Both the position numbers and the translations under genes were made by a program. A stretch of 64,000 bases of DNA, taken from Acidobacteriota bacterium (GTDB lineage Bacteria > Acidobacteriota > Thermoanaerobaculia > Multivoradales > JBCCEF01). Below are positions 41,974-50,867 of the stretch, piece by piece. Position 1 is the stretch's first letter. Each line of letters opens with the position of its first letter. The notes under the pieces are model-generated. The model saw only the letters and a list, made by a program, of their open reading frames with translations, was not told the origin of the DNA and did no database searches. Location of the stretch: the NCBI GenBank assembly GCA_039028635.1, contig JBCCHV010000008.1, forward strand, positions 62,001 to 126,000, read 5' to 3'.

Positions 41974-43160
41974 GACGCACCCTCGGCAGAAGGCTCGGCC
42001 GGGTGGAACGCCAAGGGGCCGAGGATCGCGAGCAGGGGCAGCAAGAGGTGCATCTCCGCCGCGGGCATGGTGAGGCGCGGAAAGACCAGGTAGACGAAGG
42101 GCGTGCGATCCTGGAAGTAAAAGAACAGAAACGCCACCGCTGCCGTGATGGAAAGGGCGGTCAAGGCGCTATCGCGCAGGCGCCAGAGCTCTCGCCGATA
42201 GCGGTGGCGGCGACTGCGGCCGCCCACCAGGCGCAAGGCGCCGAGGATCGACAAGCCCCCGAGCAGCACCGCCGCCTTTGGCCAGGCAGCCGCCAGCGAG
42301 AAGGGCGCCTCCGCCTCCTGGCGGCCCCAGAGGTCTCCGCCGACGGCGCCGACCCCGATCAGCAGCAGACCGACGGCGATCAGCCAGCGCGGTCGGCGCT
42401 GCTCGCGCCGCTCGAGAGCGGGTCCGCTGTAGCCGCGGGCTTCCATCGACTCGGCCAACCCCATCGCCCGCTCGAGGGCCTCGCCTAGGAGGATCAGAAT
42501 CAGCGGCAGGAAGTCGCGCAGCCGGCGCAGTCGGTGCCCCCGCAGGGCCAGCGCCTCGCGAATGTCGCGCTGTGCCGCCACCAGCTGCGGCATGAAGGTG
42601 ACGGCGATGGTCACCACCGTCGTCGCTTGATCGAGCCACCGCGGCAGACCGCGCAGCATCTGGGACTGATCGGCGAGCGCATTGAAGGTCGCCAGGGCGT
42701 AGATGACCAGCAGCATGGCACCGGCTCTCAGCAGCCCGAAGACCAGACTTTCGAGGGTCAAGGCGCCGCCGACCTGAAAGAGAACGGCGTCGTTCTCGCC
42801 CATCACCCGCCAGGCCGGCAGCTCGACGAGGACCGTCTCCCCGGCCCCTCCGAGCAAGGCGTTGAAAACCAGTGTGAAGAGCACGAAGAAGAGCGCGAAA
42901 TGGGCGAAGGAGCCCCAGGCCGCGGCGACGCGAGAGCGTTGAGCTACGCCCCGCTGGGTATACCCGACCAACAGCAGAGCGACCCCTAGATAGATTGGAT
43001 TCGAGGTCAACAGGCTGGGCAAGATGGCCATCACCAGCCAGGCACAGAGAGCCAGGGTGTGAAACGGCGCGCGAACGCCGAACCCAAGAGCCGCGGACGG
43101 CCGCAGCACCGGCGCCTCGGAGCCCAAGTCCACCTCGTGTCGAGGTCGGGGGCTGGCCAA
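41970..43160 (-). CDS. ECF transporter transmembrane component (EcfT/CbiQ family)
   Basis: The frame starts at TTG 43160 without a clear ribosome-binding site; GTG 43133 is an alternative. The 396-residue protein has about six to seven membrane segments. The coupling region LGEALERAMGLAESMEARGYSG contains the A-R-G motif by which EcfT touches the ATPases. Before it lies REALALRGHRLRRLRD, the first such motif. EcfT transfers the ATPase motion to the S component. The C-terminal 150 residues hold two further helix pairs, longer than most CbiQ proteins. The three genes T, AA and S are translationally coupled by 4-base overlaps. No riboswitch-like structure was evident in 43161-43318. Confidence 0.87.
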   Translation of the reverse strand: MASPRPRHEVDLGSEAPVLRPSAALGFGVRAPFHTLALCAWLVMAILPSLLTSNPIYLGVALLLVGYTQRGVAQRSRVAAAWGSFAHFALFFVLFTLVFNALLGGAGETVLVELPAWRVMGENDAVLFQVGGALTLESLVFGLLRAGAMLLVIYALATFNALADQSQMLRGLPRWLDQATTVVTIAVTFMPQLVAAQRDIREALALRGHRLRRLRDFLPLILILLGEALERAMGLAESMEARGYSGPALERREQRRPRWLIAVGLLLIGVGAVGGDLWGRQEAEAPFSLAAAWPKAAVLLGGLSILGALRLVGGRSRRHRYRRELWRLRDSALTALSITAAVAFLFFYFQDRTPFVYLVFPRLTMPAAEMHLLLPLLAILGPLAFHPAEPSAEGAS

Positions 43161-43318
43161 CTGCGCGGGGACCGGAGGCGGCAGGATCAGAGGACTCCCA
43201 TCGACGAGCTACTGATTGGTGAATCAGCCCAAGTTCTTGCGAAGGCGCGACTAACTCGCCGTATTATCGCCTGTTCCGCTCCCACGGCAAGGTCTCGCCA
43301 TGGGACCTCGGCGTCGCC

Positions 43319-45781
43319 CTACGGGCCCCGGCGCAGGGCCACCGACGGCTCGATGGAGAGGGTCCGCCGGACGGAGGGAAGGATCGCCAGCAACGCCGCC
43401 ACCGCCACCACCGCGGCAGCCCCCAGATAAGCCGCAAGCAGCGTCCCCTGGCCGTCGACGACGGACAGGGTGAGGCTGCGGCTGACGGCCCAGGCGACCG
43501 GCGCCCCGAGGGCGATGCCCACGGCGACCGGTCGCAAGCCATGGCTCAGGACATGGCGAAGAAGCCTACGGCGATCGGCCCCGAAGACCAGCCGCAGGGC
43601 GAGCTCACGGAACCGTGCCGCCACCGCCAGGGCTGCCACTCCGTAGACCCCGAGCACCGTCAACAGCAGGGCGAGGGCCGCCACCGCCAGCACCATCCGA
43701 GAGGTATATCGGCTCCCCGAGCTGACCCGAGCCAGCTGCTCCTCGAGGGAGCCCGCCGGCTGGAATGGCAGCCCGGCGTCGACGCCCTGGAGCGTCTCCC
43801 GCAGAGTCGCGGCGTCGAGGGGCCCGTCGCGCTCAGCCTTGACCAACAGGATTCCCCACGCCGCACCGTTCTGGTAGTCGGCAATGTAGACGTTCTCTTC
43901 CGCCTCGAAGAGAGATCGCTGCCGCGCATCGGCGACGATTCCAATCACCGTCGCGGGATCACCGTTCTCGCCGATCTTCAGGCGCCGACCGAGCGCGTTC
44001 CGAGCCGGCCAAAGGCGGTCCGCCAGGGACCGGCTCACCACCACCACCCGCGACGTCTCCCGCGTATCGGCCGCGGTGAACGCCCGGCCGGCGAGAAGTG
44101 AAATACCGAGGGTCCGAAAGTACTGCGGGCTGACGAAATGGGTCCCGACGAGAGGGGCCGACAGCGGATCGAAGTCGTCGTCTTCCGCCGCCTGCACCGT
44201 CGACTGCCAGCGGCACGACAGCGGCACACAGCTTCCGATCGCCGCCGAAGCCACGCCCGGCAGTCCCTCGACCTCCGCAATCAAGCGCTGATGGAACGCC
44301 GGCGCCTCCGCAGGGCCGTAGAGGGTCGACGAGGTGATGCGAAGAGCCTGTACCGACTGCTCGTCAAACCCCGGCTCGATGCGCAGCATCTCCGCCAGAT
44401 CGCGAAACAGGACCCCGGCGACGGCCAGCAGCGCCACCGCCACGGCGGCCTGAGCGATCACCAGCCCCCGCTGGCCGAGGGAGCGCAGGCCGCCCGAGCC
44501 ACCGACGATCTGCCCTGCACCTTCCCGCAAGTAGTGCACGCCGTCCCGACGCAGGACATCGAGCGCCGGCACGATGCCGGCCGCCAAGGTGGCCAGGAAA
44601 GCGATCGCCACCGCGAAACCGACGACGCCAGGGCTGATCCCGGCCGCCATCAATCGGGCGATGTCGGGCCCCGTGGACTCCCACACCCAGTCCGTTCTCA
44701 AGACCGTCACCACGTAGCGCAGGAGCGCGGAGGTCCCGGCCAGTCCCACCGCGGTGCCGGCCAGCACCACGAGGCCTGTTTCGGTAAAGACCTGGGCAAG
44801 GATCCTCCCGGGCGAAGCTCCCAAGGCCTTGCGCACGGCGAAGTTCTGGGCGCGGGCCGCCGCCCGCGAGAGATGAAGGCCGGCGACGTTGAAGCAAGCG
44901 ATCAGCAAGACCAGTCCAGCAGCCGCCAGCAGCAGGCCGAGAAAACGGCGCAGGCCGGGATCGCTGCGGGCCGCGGCCAAGCTCTGAACCGTGGCCTCGC
45001 CCCAGGGGACCTCGGGACGTTCGGCCGCCACCGCCCGGCCGGCCCGGGTCACGGCGGCCACCACGGCCGCCTCGGCGACCTCCGGTCGCGAGCGTGCGAC
45101 GACCTGGAATCGCGCGTAGCCGGTGTCCGTCAGAATGTCCGGATAGTCGGCGATCTTCGGCAAGGAGCCCATGTCGAGCCACAGATCGACCTCCGAATCG
45201 AGTCCTTCGAACTCCGGCGCCAGGACCCCGAGAATTTGCAGCGGAACCCCGAAGATCTCGATCGGCTGACCGACGACCGACGGATCGCCCTGAAAACGGC
45301 TCTGCCACAGCCGGTGCGACAGCAGCACCTCACCGCGAAAGGCGACATCACCGCCTGCTCCTTGCCCCGCCAACAGCGAGCCCGCCGCAGCGCGAGCATC
45401 GAGAGCCACGAAATAGTCCGCGTCGACGAACTCCCCACGGACCTGCTCCGGCCCCGGCTCTCCGACCAGCGGCAGCTCTAGAGAGGCATAGGCACCGACG
45501 GCGTCGAAGGTCTCCTGATGCCGTCGAAACGCAGCAACATCCGGATAGGAAAACAGCGCCGGCTGCGCCTCCGCCCCGCTCGGCAGGAGAACCGCCAGGC
45601 GCGGCGCCCAGAGTCGGTCGATGCTCGGAAACGGCGACTCCGCCAGGGTCACCGCCGAGGCCAGCGCAAAAGCCGTCGCCACCGCCGCCACGCTCGAGCC
45701 CAGGAGAACCACCGCCAGCAGCGTGACGCCGAGGTTGCGGCGCAGGTAATGGAAGGCGGCAGAGAACACCTCGAGGATCAT
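43319..45781 (-). CDS. MacB/FtsX-type ABC permease (ADOP family)
   Basis: The frame is open to 45898, but ATG 45781 follows AGGAG and begins the N-terminal helix, giving 820 residues. Layout: helix (12-35), MacB periplasmic core (40-260, with DADYFVALDARAAAGS and LSHRLWQSRF), FtsX helices (about 275-400, including FNVAGLHLSRAAARAQ), a second helix group and core domain (450-690, FVSPQYFRTLGISLLAGRAF), then the last three helices (700-810, VYGVAALAVAARFRELALRLVFGADRRRL). This duplicated permease without its own ATPase gene alongside is the acidobacterial duplicated orphan permease type. Role: export or mechanical transmission of unknown substrate. Confidence 0.88.
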   Translation of the reverse strand: MILEVFSAAFHYLRRNLGVTLLAVVLLGSSVAAVATAFALASAVTLAESPFPSIDRLWAPRLAVLLPSGAEAQPALFSYPDVAAFRRHQETFDAVGAYASLELPLVGEPGPEQVRGEFVDADYFVALDARAAAGSLLAGQGAGGDVAFRGEVLLSHRLWQSRFQGDPSVVGQPIEIFGVPLQILGVLAPEFEGLDSEVDLWLDMGSLPKIADYPDILTDTGYARFQVVARSRPEVAEAAVVAAVTRAGRAVAAERPEVPWGEATVQSLAAARSDPGLRRFLGLLLAAAGLVLLIACFNVAGLHLSRAAARAQNFAVRKALGASPGRILAQVFTETGLVVLAGTAVGLAGTSALLRYVVTVLRTDWVWESTGPDIARLMAAGISPGVVGFAVAIAFLATLAAGIVPALDVLRRDGVHYLREGAGQIVGGSGGLRSLGQRGLVIAQAAVAVALLAVAGVLFRDLAEMLRIEPGFDEQSVQALRITSSTLYGPAEAPAFHQRLIAEVEGLPGVASAAIGSCVPLSCRWQSTVQAAEDDDFDPLSAPLVGTHFVSPQYFRTLGISLLAGRAFTAADTRETSRVVVVSRSLADRLWPARNALGRRLKIGENGDPATVIGIVADARQRSLFEAEENVYIADYQNGAAWGILLVKAERDGPLDAATLRETLQGVDAGLPFQPAGSLEEQLARVSSGSRYTSRMVLAVAALALLLTVLGVYGVAALAVAARFRELALRLVFGADRRRLLRHVLSHGLRPVAVGIALGAPVAWAVSRSLTLSVVDGQGTLLAAYLGAAAVVAVAALLAILPSVRRTLSIEPSVALRRGP

Positions 45782-45885
45782 GGCGAAGCTCCTAAATTTC
45801 GTGAAGGGTCGTGCCTTATACGAAGAATAGGGACCGTTGGGTGCGAGACGCGATGCCCCAGGCTTCGGGAACTCGACGACCCGCC

Positions 45886-45914
45886 TTGCCATTAGCAACT
45901 AAGCTGGTTACGAT
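45886..45914 (+). promoter_or_regulatory. rrf2 promoter with operator in the spacer (leaderless)
   Basis: TTGCCA (45886-45891), 17 bases, then TACGAT (45909-45914), followed by ATG 6 bases later at 45921. The spacer and -10 are occupied by TTAGCAAC-N7-GTTACGA (45892-45913), the same motif found before the next gene. The regulator therefore probably represses itself. Confidence 0.7.
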
Positions 45915-45920
45915 GATGCC

Positions 45921-46358
45921 ATGAACAGCCAGCTGCCCATGGCTCTGCATATCCTGGGCTTTCTCGCCTCCCGCGAGGGCGAGCCGCTCACCTCGGAAGT
46001 CATGGCCGAGACCTACGGCACCAGCCCCGTGGTCTTGCGACGGGTCCTGGTGAAGCTCAAACGAGCGGGGCTGGTGCGGACTCAACGAGGCGTCCGAGGC
46101 GGAAGCGTCTTGGCGAGGGCAGCCGAGGCGATAAATCTCCGCGAGGTCTACGAGGCAATCTCTGAGGACTCAAAGCTGATGCCCACGTACTCGAAGGGCT
46201 GCACCGGAAGAGTGGCCCCAATCATTGCAGCCTATGTCAACGAGCTTTTCTCGGATGCGGAAGAGGCCTTGTTGGCGAAACTCGAGCAGGCCACGATTGC
46301 GAAGATGGACCGTCACGTCCGCAGCTCGATCAAATCAGCGCTGGGCTGCGAGTCCTGA
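45921..46358 (+). CDS. Rrf2-family transcriptional regulator
   Basis: The 145-residue protein has the family start (QLPMALHILGFLASREGEPLTSEVMAE) with a winged helix (SPVVLRRVLVKLKRAGLV) and the wing RGVRGGSVLARAAEAINLREVYEAI. The three-Cys iron-sulfur cluster of IscR or NsrR is missing; only Cys in SKGCTG and near the C-terminus are present, so it may sense something other than Fe-S status, like YwnA-type members. It is divergent from the ADOP permease gene (139-base gap). The operator motif appears in its own promoter and again before the downstream membrane gene. Confidence 0.85.
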   Translation: MNSQLPMALHILGFLASREGEPLTSEVMAETYGTSPVVLRRVLVKLKRAGLVRTQRGVRGGSVLARAAEAINLREVYEAISEDSKLMPTYSKGCTGRVAPIIAAYVNELFSDAEEALLAKLEQATIAKMDRHVRSSIKSALGCES

Positions 46359-46374
46359 AAATTTTTTGCCGCAA

Positions 46375-46396
46375 TTAGCAACCAACATTGTTACGA
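46375..46396 (+). promoter_or_regulatory. Second Rrf2-type operator
   Basis: TTAGCAAC (46375-46382), a 7-base spacer and GTTACGA (46390-46396) repeat exactly the half-sites and spacing of the operator before the rrf2 gene. It stands 13 bases before the ATG at 46410 and overlaps the region of the ribosome-binding site GAAGGAG. Confidence 0.7.
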
Positions 46397-46409
46397 AGGA
46401 GATCTTGAA

Positions 46410-46871
46410 ATGAGCCTTATCGAGCATCGTCCAACCTCCAGATGGTTACTGCGAATCTGTTCCATTCTCTGGATCATCTGGGGGTTGGTGCACATCCTGG
46501 CCGGCATCATGACCATGTCCCAAGACACCACCGCCGCCATCCAGGACATCGCCGACGCGGTCGACCCTGCCAGTCTCGAAATGGCCTATCCACCGGCCGC
46601 TGGAGCGGTCATCAATCAGCACGGCTTCAATCTGCTTTGGATCGGGCTCGTCACCACGATCTGCGCCCGGTTCATCTGGCGTCACTCGTTCTCGGCAGTC
46701 TGCCTGGCCGCCTTGGTCGGTGGTCTGGCGGATCTGGGCTATTTCATCTTTCTCGACTTAGGAGGGTTCGTGAACTTCTTTCCCGGCACCCTGATGACGC
46801 TGGTTTCGTCCGCTGCCATAATTACCGGGTTCTGGCCCTACCTCTCCTCGAGATCTCGCCAGCTGTCTTGA
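46410..46871 (+). CDS. Small four-helix membrane protein under Rrf2 control
   Basis: The 153-residue protein follows AAGGAG and has four hydrophobic segments (LLRICSILWIIWGLVHILAG, FNLLWIGLVTTICARFIW, CLAALVGGLADLGYFIFL and a last one LMTLVSSAAIITGFW). The loop after helix 1 is acidic (TTAAIQDIADAVDPASLE). No family is recognised with certainty; it resembles small uncharacterised DUF4345-like membrane proteins. It is the second gene after the Rrf2 regulator and shares its operator, so it is the likely target of that regulator. Confidence 0.65.
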   Translation: MSLIEHRPTSRWLLRICSILWIIWGLVHILAGIMTMSQDTTAAIQDIADAVDPASLEMAYPPAAGAVINQHGFNLLWIGLVTTICARFIWRHSFSAVCLAALVGGLADLGYFIFLDLGGFVNFFPGTLMTLVSSAAIITGFWPYLSSRSRQLS

Positions 46872-47124
46872 ATCAAGGTTCGAGTCTCCCCCAACGGCTA
46901 CGCGGCAGGCTTCGAACTCGGGACAGGCGTAGTCTGAGGCGGATCGGCGGTCACGATCTGAGCAAAGAGGGAGGTAGCGCCAGGCGCTGGCCTTGGATGC
47001 AGCCCGGGGTGAGGAAACACCTGCTGTCAATTTCCTCGCGGGAGCGCCGCCACGGAAAGACCAAACCGTAGTATGTTGATCTCCCAAGAGCAAATAGTGA
47101 ACGCTTCACCAGGTCGGAGCCACC

Positions 47125-48321
47125 GTGCCGGAAGAACCGAAGCAAGGGGGCAGGCCAAAGAGCTGGCTGGCCTCCGGACGAGCCCTCGTTCTGATCGCCG
47201 CGGGGGTTCTTGCCTTCGCGGTATCCACTCTCGTCCCCCTCCTGCGCAACGAGGTCGCCCCGATCCTATTCACCGAGGCCCTCGTCGACGTCGAGTTTCG
47301 CGTCCTCGGAGACGAAGGGGGCCGCTCCTACGTGCGTCACAAGCGCGACGGAACGATCTACTCCCTTAGCACCCTCGACGCGCGCATTCGAATCAGCAGC
47401 AAAAGCGAGTTCCCGATCTCCGTCGACAATGTCCAGCTCTATTTTCAACGCATCGACTACGAGAACAGCACCATCGAAGACTGGGAGTCTGAATACGTCT
47501 ACTACGGCGGCGCCGAAGCGGAGTACGACAAGCTGAGGGTCGAACTCGAAGCATCCGACCGCTCACCGGTCAACCTCCTGACGCGCACCACGCGCCGGTT
47601 TCCCGACCAAGACGCCCCTGGAACAGCGATCGTCTACAAGCTCGCTCCTTATGAAACCGAGTACATCTTTCTTCGCCTGAGCTACGAACAGTCCGAGGAA
47701 GAACCACTCCGCGCCCCTCTGGGCCTCCTGCTCGATCTCCGAGTCAACTACGTCGTCAAAGGGCAGACCGCCAGCCGAAAACTCGAGGTCCCGGTCAATC
47801 TGCTGGTGGGCATGCAACGCCTTCCGAGCGCACCAGACGACGAACGAGGAAGCGACTCCTACCTCCTGGAAGACGGCTGGATTCACTCGAGCTGGTACGA
47901 GACAACGGATAAGTGGTTCCGGCGAAAAGAGTGCCCTGGGGAATGCGAGGGGTTCGGCACCGTCGTCGTGAGACCCGGCGCACTGAAGTCTTCGAGCCCC
48001 GCCCTGATCGCTGCCCACTCGGCGATCGAGGAGAGCCTCACCGCCGGCAGAACCTGGGCGGTCGTCCTTGGTGGGTTCAGCTCACCCAATCGCGCGAAAG
48101 CGCTGGCGGCAGCGGTACGGACTGACACCGACCTTCAACTCGCCATCGTGCAGCGTGGCGAGCTCTACCGAGTCATTGTTTTCGACTTTTCCAACGAAGT
48201 TGTCGCGAGAAACGCCGCCCGCGGCGCATTCCTCGACGAAGACGCCTCCTACGCTGTAAACCTGACCAGTTGGTGCTCTGCATACCAAACTGGGCCAGAG
48301 TTCGCCGAGTGCCGACAATAA
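47125..48321 (+). CDS. Membrane-anchored protein with SPOR-like C-terminal domain
   Basis: GTG 47125 follows a GGAG site and gives 398 residues. There is one N-terminal anchor (ALVLIAAGVLAFAVSTLVPLL). Residues 50-240 are beta-rich and without a known family. Residues 310-385 (TWAVVLGGFSSPNRAKALAAAV ... LYRVIVFDFSNEVVARNAARGAF) have the W-x-V-x-x-G-x-F pattern and helix of SPOR domains, which bind denuded peptidoglycan at division sites. Four Cys flank the domains (KECPGEC and WCSAYQTGPEFAEC). The gap 46872-47124 shows no other gene. Confidence 0.62.
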   Translation: MPEEPKQGGRPKSWLASGRALVLIAAGVLAFAVSTLVPLLRNEVAPILFTEALVDVEFRVLGDEGGRSYVRHKRDGTIYSLSTLDARIRISSKSEFPISVDNVQLYFQRIDYENSTIEDWESEYVYYGGAEAEYDKLRVELEASDRSPVNLLTRTTRRFPDQDAPGTAIVYKLAPYETEYIFLRLSYEQSEEEPLRAPLGLLLDLRVNYVVKGQTASRKLEVPVNLLVGMQRLPSAPDDERGSDSYLLEDGWIHSSWYETTDKWFRRKECPGECEGFGTVVVRPGALKSSSPALIAAHSAIEESLTAGRTWAVVLGGFSSPNRAKALAAAVRTDTDLQLAIVQRGELYRVIVFDFSNEVVARNAARGAFLDEDASYAVNLTSWCSAYQTGPEFAECRQ

Positions 48322-48348
48322 CCCGAGCCACGACGGCGGCCCTGCGCT

Positions 48349-48735
48349 TCAATCCACCGAGTGGGCTCGGGCCACCTGAAGCTCGAGTCGTTTGACCTCA
48401 CGCATCACCACATTCCGATTCATGACCATCCAGAACCAGATCTTGAACAGTCCGGTCACCCCCACGCCCCACAGAAACAGAGTGGCGAAGAGGATTTGAT
48501 TCTTGACCTCCGGAGCGCCGAAGAATCGGTAGGCAGACCACGCGGCGAGGCCGATGAACACCATCTGGAAAAACCAAACAAGGAAGTTCAGCCAGCGCAA
48601 TCGTCCCTTGAAGAGCCCGAGCAGGCTTTCGAAGACTCCTTGTTCATGGGAAGGCCCGATCTTCAGCCCTTTTTCTTCTGAGATCATCGCCCGACGGATC
48701 TTGTCGTCGATATCGTCATGCTGATTCTTCATCAT
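48349..48735 (-). CDS. DUF6768-like membrane protein coupled to sigma factor
   Basis: The 128-residue protein has an acidic N-terminus (DDIDDKIRRAMISEEK), then SLLGLFKGRLRWLNFLVWFFQMV, a second helix (FATLFLWGVGVTGLFKIWFWM) and the end MNRNVVMREVKRLELQVA. This arrangement matches the DUF6768 family, which I recall as a standard neighbour of ECF-type sigma factors. It starts 20 bases inside the sigma gene, so it is translationally coupled and is probably the membrane partner or anti-sigma factor. Confidence 0.78.
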   Translation of the reverse strand: MMKNQHDDIDDKIRRAMISEEKGLKIGPSHEQGVFESLLGLFKGRLRWLNFLVWFFQMVFIGLAAWSAYRFFGAPEVKNQILFATLFLWGVGVTGLFKIWFWMVMNRNVVMREVKRLELQVARAHSVD

Positions 48736-49282
48736 CTTTCCTTTCTATCGCTTCCTTGAGCTCCTGGCGAGCTTTGAAGAGTCTCGATTTCACGGTTCCT
48801 TCCGGTACTCCCAGGATCAACGCGATCTCGAACAGGCCCAGCTCTTCCAAGTAGTGCAGACCGAGGAGAGCCCTGCGGTCCGCCCGGAGACCGGCCAGCG
48901 CTGATCGGAGGAGGGAGTCCTCGTCCGATTCGGCGAGGCCGTCCCCCTCCGGAGCGGTCACGGGCTCTTGGTGGTACTCATCGACCAACTTCCTGCGCCG
49001 GGACACCCGTCGAATCTGGTCGGCACACTTGTTCGTCACGATGCGCAAGGCCCAGGCCCTAAAGAGCGCCGGATCCTCGAGCCGCCTGAGGCTTCGGACG
49101 ATCGCCATCCAGGCTTCCTGGGTCGCGTCGTTGGCCTGCTCATGATCAGCACCAAGGCGCCGAGCGTGCCGCCAAAGGCGTTCATTCCAGCGCCCCACCA
49201 GCTCCTCGAGCGCCTCGGATTCGCCGTTCTGACAACGCAGGATGAGCCACTCGTCATAGATCTGGTCAGGCGTTCTGGTCAT
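48716..49282 (-). CDS. RNA polymerase ECF sigma factor
   Basis: The frame opens at TTG 49309, but ATG 49282 has AGGA just upstream, giving 188 residues. Region 2 (LVGRWNERLWRHARRLGADHEQANDATQEAWMAIVRSLRRLED ... LFRAWALRIVTNKCADQIRR) and region 4 (LRADRRALLGLHYLEELGLFEIA ... VPEGTVKSRLFKARQELKEAI) are complete and joined by a short acidic linker. It redirects RNA polymerase to a small regulon. The gene overlaps the DUF6768-like gene, its likely signal partner. No target promoter could be assigned. Confidence 0.92.
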   Translation of the reverse strand: MTRTPDQIYDEWLILRCQNGESEALEELVGRWNERLWRHARRLGADHEQANDATQEAWMAIVRSLRRLEDPALFRAWALRIVTNKCADQIRRVSRRRKLVDEYHQEPVTAPEGDGLAESDEDSLLRSALAGLRADRRALLGLHYLEELGLFEIALILGVPEGTVKSRLFKARQELKEAIERKDDEESA

Positions 49283-49403
49283 GGTCCTGGAGTCCGCTCT
49301 CTCGTTCAAAGGGCGATCGATTCGCCCTTTCGTCCCTTGAGTCGGTCGCCGCCCATCGCGGGTTCACTTTCAGAAGTGGCAAGACCTCGTCCGTCTCGGC
49401 TCC

Positions 49404-50186
49404 CTACCCGGAAGAGACCTCTTCGAATGGGGCTTGCGCCCAGGACCTGCGATCCAGCTTCTTGAGCGGCTTCAGAGCTTTCAGCAGCCGACCGTCCTCG
49501 TTTCTGAAGGCACTCACGAAGGGGGACGGATCCGCTCGATCCACACAGATGAATCGCTTGGCGTAGCCGCGACTCCGCGCCGCCTCTTGGATTTGGGCCA
49601 GAGCATTCCTCTTGGCGTTGGCCAATCCTCCTTCTGGCTCTCCAAAGGCCCTCACGAACAAGCGGTCGAAGACGCCTTCCAACGGGTCGTAGGGGCCAGC
49701 GACATCGCCCGTGCTCACAGCGACCTCATAGCAGTAGTGCCAGATGGCTCCCGCCATCGCGATGGAGCCTGTGATGGGATTCCTCCAAGACAGCGGAATC
49801 ATGAGGATCGACCGGGCAGAGTAGCGCTCACAAGCCCGCTGGATGACCGCGAGGAGCTCGGCGCAAAGGCCGGCAGCGTGAGGAAGGGTCCGGAAGTATC
49901 GGCCATCCGGAGGCTGGGGTTCCAAGCTGGCCGGGCGTGGTCGGTAATCGATCGAAATCGCGGCCCGCCATGGCAGCGCCTCATGCTCGAGAACCGAGAG
50001 ACGACGGCGACCGGCATCGGAGCTCGGAAGCGTCTGGAAGGGAGCACCCGCGAGACTCTCGAGATGACCCTTCAACTCCTTGCAGCGACCGAAGACTGCG
50101 ACGTCAGCCTCGACCGAGAGAGCGTCGGCCTCGACAATCGCGATGTCGAAGTCCGGGGGGTAGGAGAAGGAAGCGATGGTCTGCAT
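49404..50186 (-). CDS. Protein of unknown function
   Basis: This 260-residue protein starts at ATG 50186, without an obvious ribosome-binding site. It is soluble, with FDIAIVEADALSVEADVAVFG near the start and a central SILMIPLSWRNPITGSIAMAG segment followed by AGAIWHYCYEVA. There is no signal peptide. The alternating beta/alpha pattern of the first part weakly recalls macro-domain proteins, but the motifs are not convincing and I name no function. It is divergent from the ICMT-like gene at 50321. Confidence 0.6.
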   Translation of the reverse strand: MQTIASFSYPPDFDIAIVEADALSVEADVAVFGRCKELKGHLESLAGAPFQTLPSSDAGRRRLSVLEHEALPWRAAISIDYRPRPASLEPQPPDGRYFRTLPHAAGLCAELLAVIQRACERYSARSILMIPLSWRNPITGSIAMAGAIWHYCYEVAVSTGDVAGPYDPLEGVFDRLFVRAFGEPEGGLANAKRNALAQIQEAARSRGYAKRFICVDRADPSPFVSAFRNEDGRLLKALKPLKKLDRRSWAQAPFEEVSSG

Positions 50187-50320
50187 TTTCTAGAGGGTGG
50201 GACACTGCTCGATCGATGCCCTGCGCGGCAGCCGCCTGCTATTCTGCGGTCTTCGAACCAACCTCGGCAACGACACTCTGCCAACGACGCCCGAGGACTG
50301 GGCGGTCAAAGAGCGGAAAG

Positions 50321-50818
50321 ATGGTGCTGCTCCTCAAGAACCTGCTGTTCACCGTCGTGGTCCCGGGAACGGTCGCCGTCTACGTGCCGTTGCTCATCAT
50401 TGGCGATCATCCGCGCGCCTCGGGCATCGTATCCGCCATCGCGGCCATTCTCCTGGCCATCGGGGCAGGCATCTACGCCTGGTGCGTGTGGGATTTCGCC
50501 TCCTTCGGCAGGGGAACTCCGGCCCCCATCGGTGCACCAAAGCGGCTCGTCGTGCGAGGGCTGTATCGCTACACCCGCAACCCGATGTATTTGGGCGTGC
50601 TGTCGGTCATTCTCGGCTGGACGATCCTCTTTCGCTCGCCGACCTTGCTGCTCTATCTTCTCGCCGTGGGGGCCGGCTTCCACGGCTTCATCATGCTCTA
50701 TGAGGAAGGTCATCTGCGCCGGGAATTCGGCGAAGAATATGAGGCCTACTGCCGCCGCGTGGGGCGCTGGCTACCCAGAGCGGCAAAGCCCGACCCTGAC
50801 CGCGAAACGGAACGCTGA
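50321..50818 (+). CDS. Isoprenylcysteine carboxyl methyltransferase (ICMT/PEMT)-like membrane methyltransferase
   Basis: ATG 50321 gives 165 residues; the longer frame from 49937 is not credible upstream. There are four hydrophobic helices. The C-terminal part GLYRYTRNPMYLGVLSV ... YEEGHLRREFGEEYEAYCRRVGRWLP is the conserved methyl-donor and substrate region of ICMT and phospholipid methyltransferase proteins. In bacteria such proteins methylate unknown lipids or small carboxylates. The ribosome-binding site is weak (GCGGAAAG). The gene is convergent with the hydrolase ending at 50868. Confidence 0.8.
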   Translation: MVLLLKNLLFTVVVPGTVAVYVPLLIIGDHPRASGIVSAIAAILLAIGAGIYAWCVWDFASFGRGTPAPIGAPKRLVVRGLYRYTRNPMYLGVLSVILGWTILFRSPTLLLYLLAVGAGFHGFIMLYEEGHLRREFGEEYEAYCRRVGRWLPRAAKPDPDRETER

Positions 50819-50867
50819 GGCGGAGATTCGCCGGACCCTGGCCGCCAACCCGGTCAGGCAGCTCCCC

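Noticed and set aside
43161-43318. Cobalamin riboswitch ahead of the ECF genes
   Set aside because: No B12-box-like sequence or multi-stem layout could be recognised in this short gap.
46875-46925. GGTTCGAGTC, like a tRNA T-loop
   Set aside because: The flanking bases do not form a T-stem or acceptor stem, and no anticodon arm was found.
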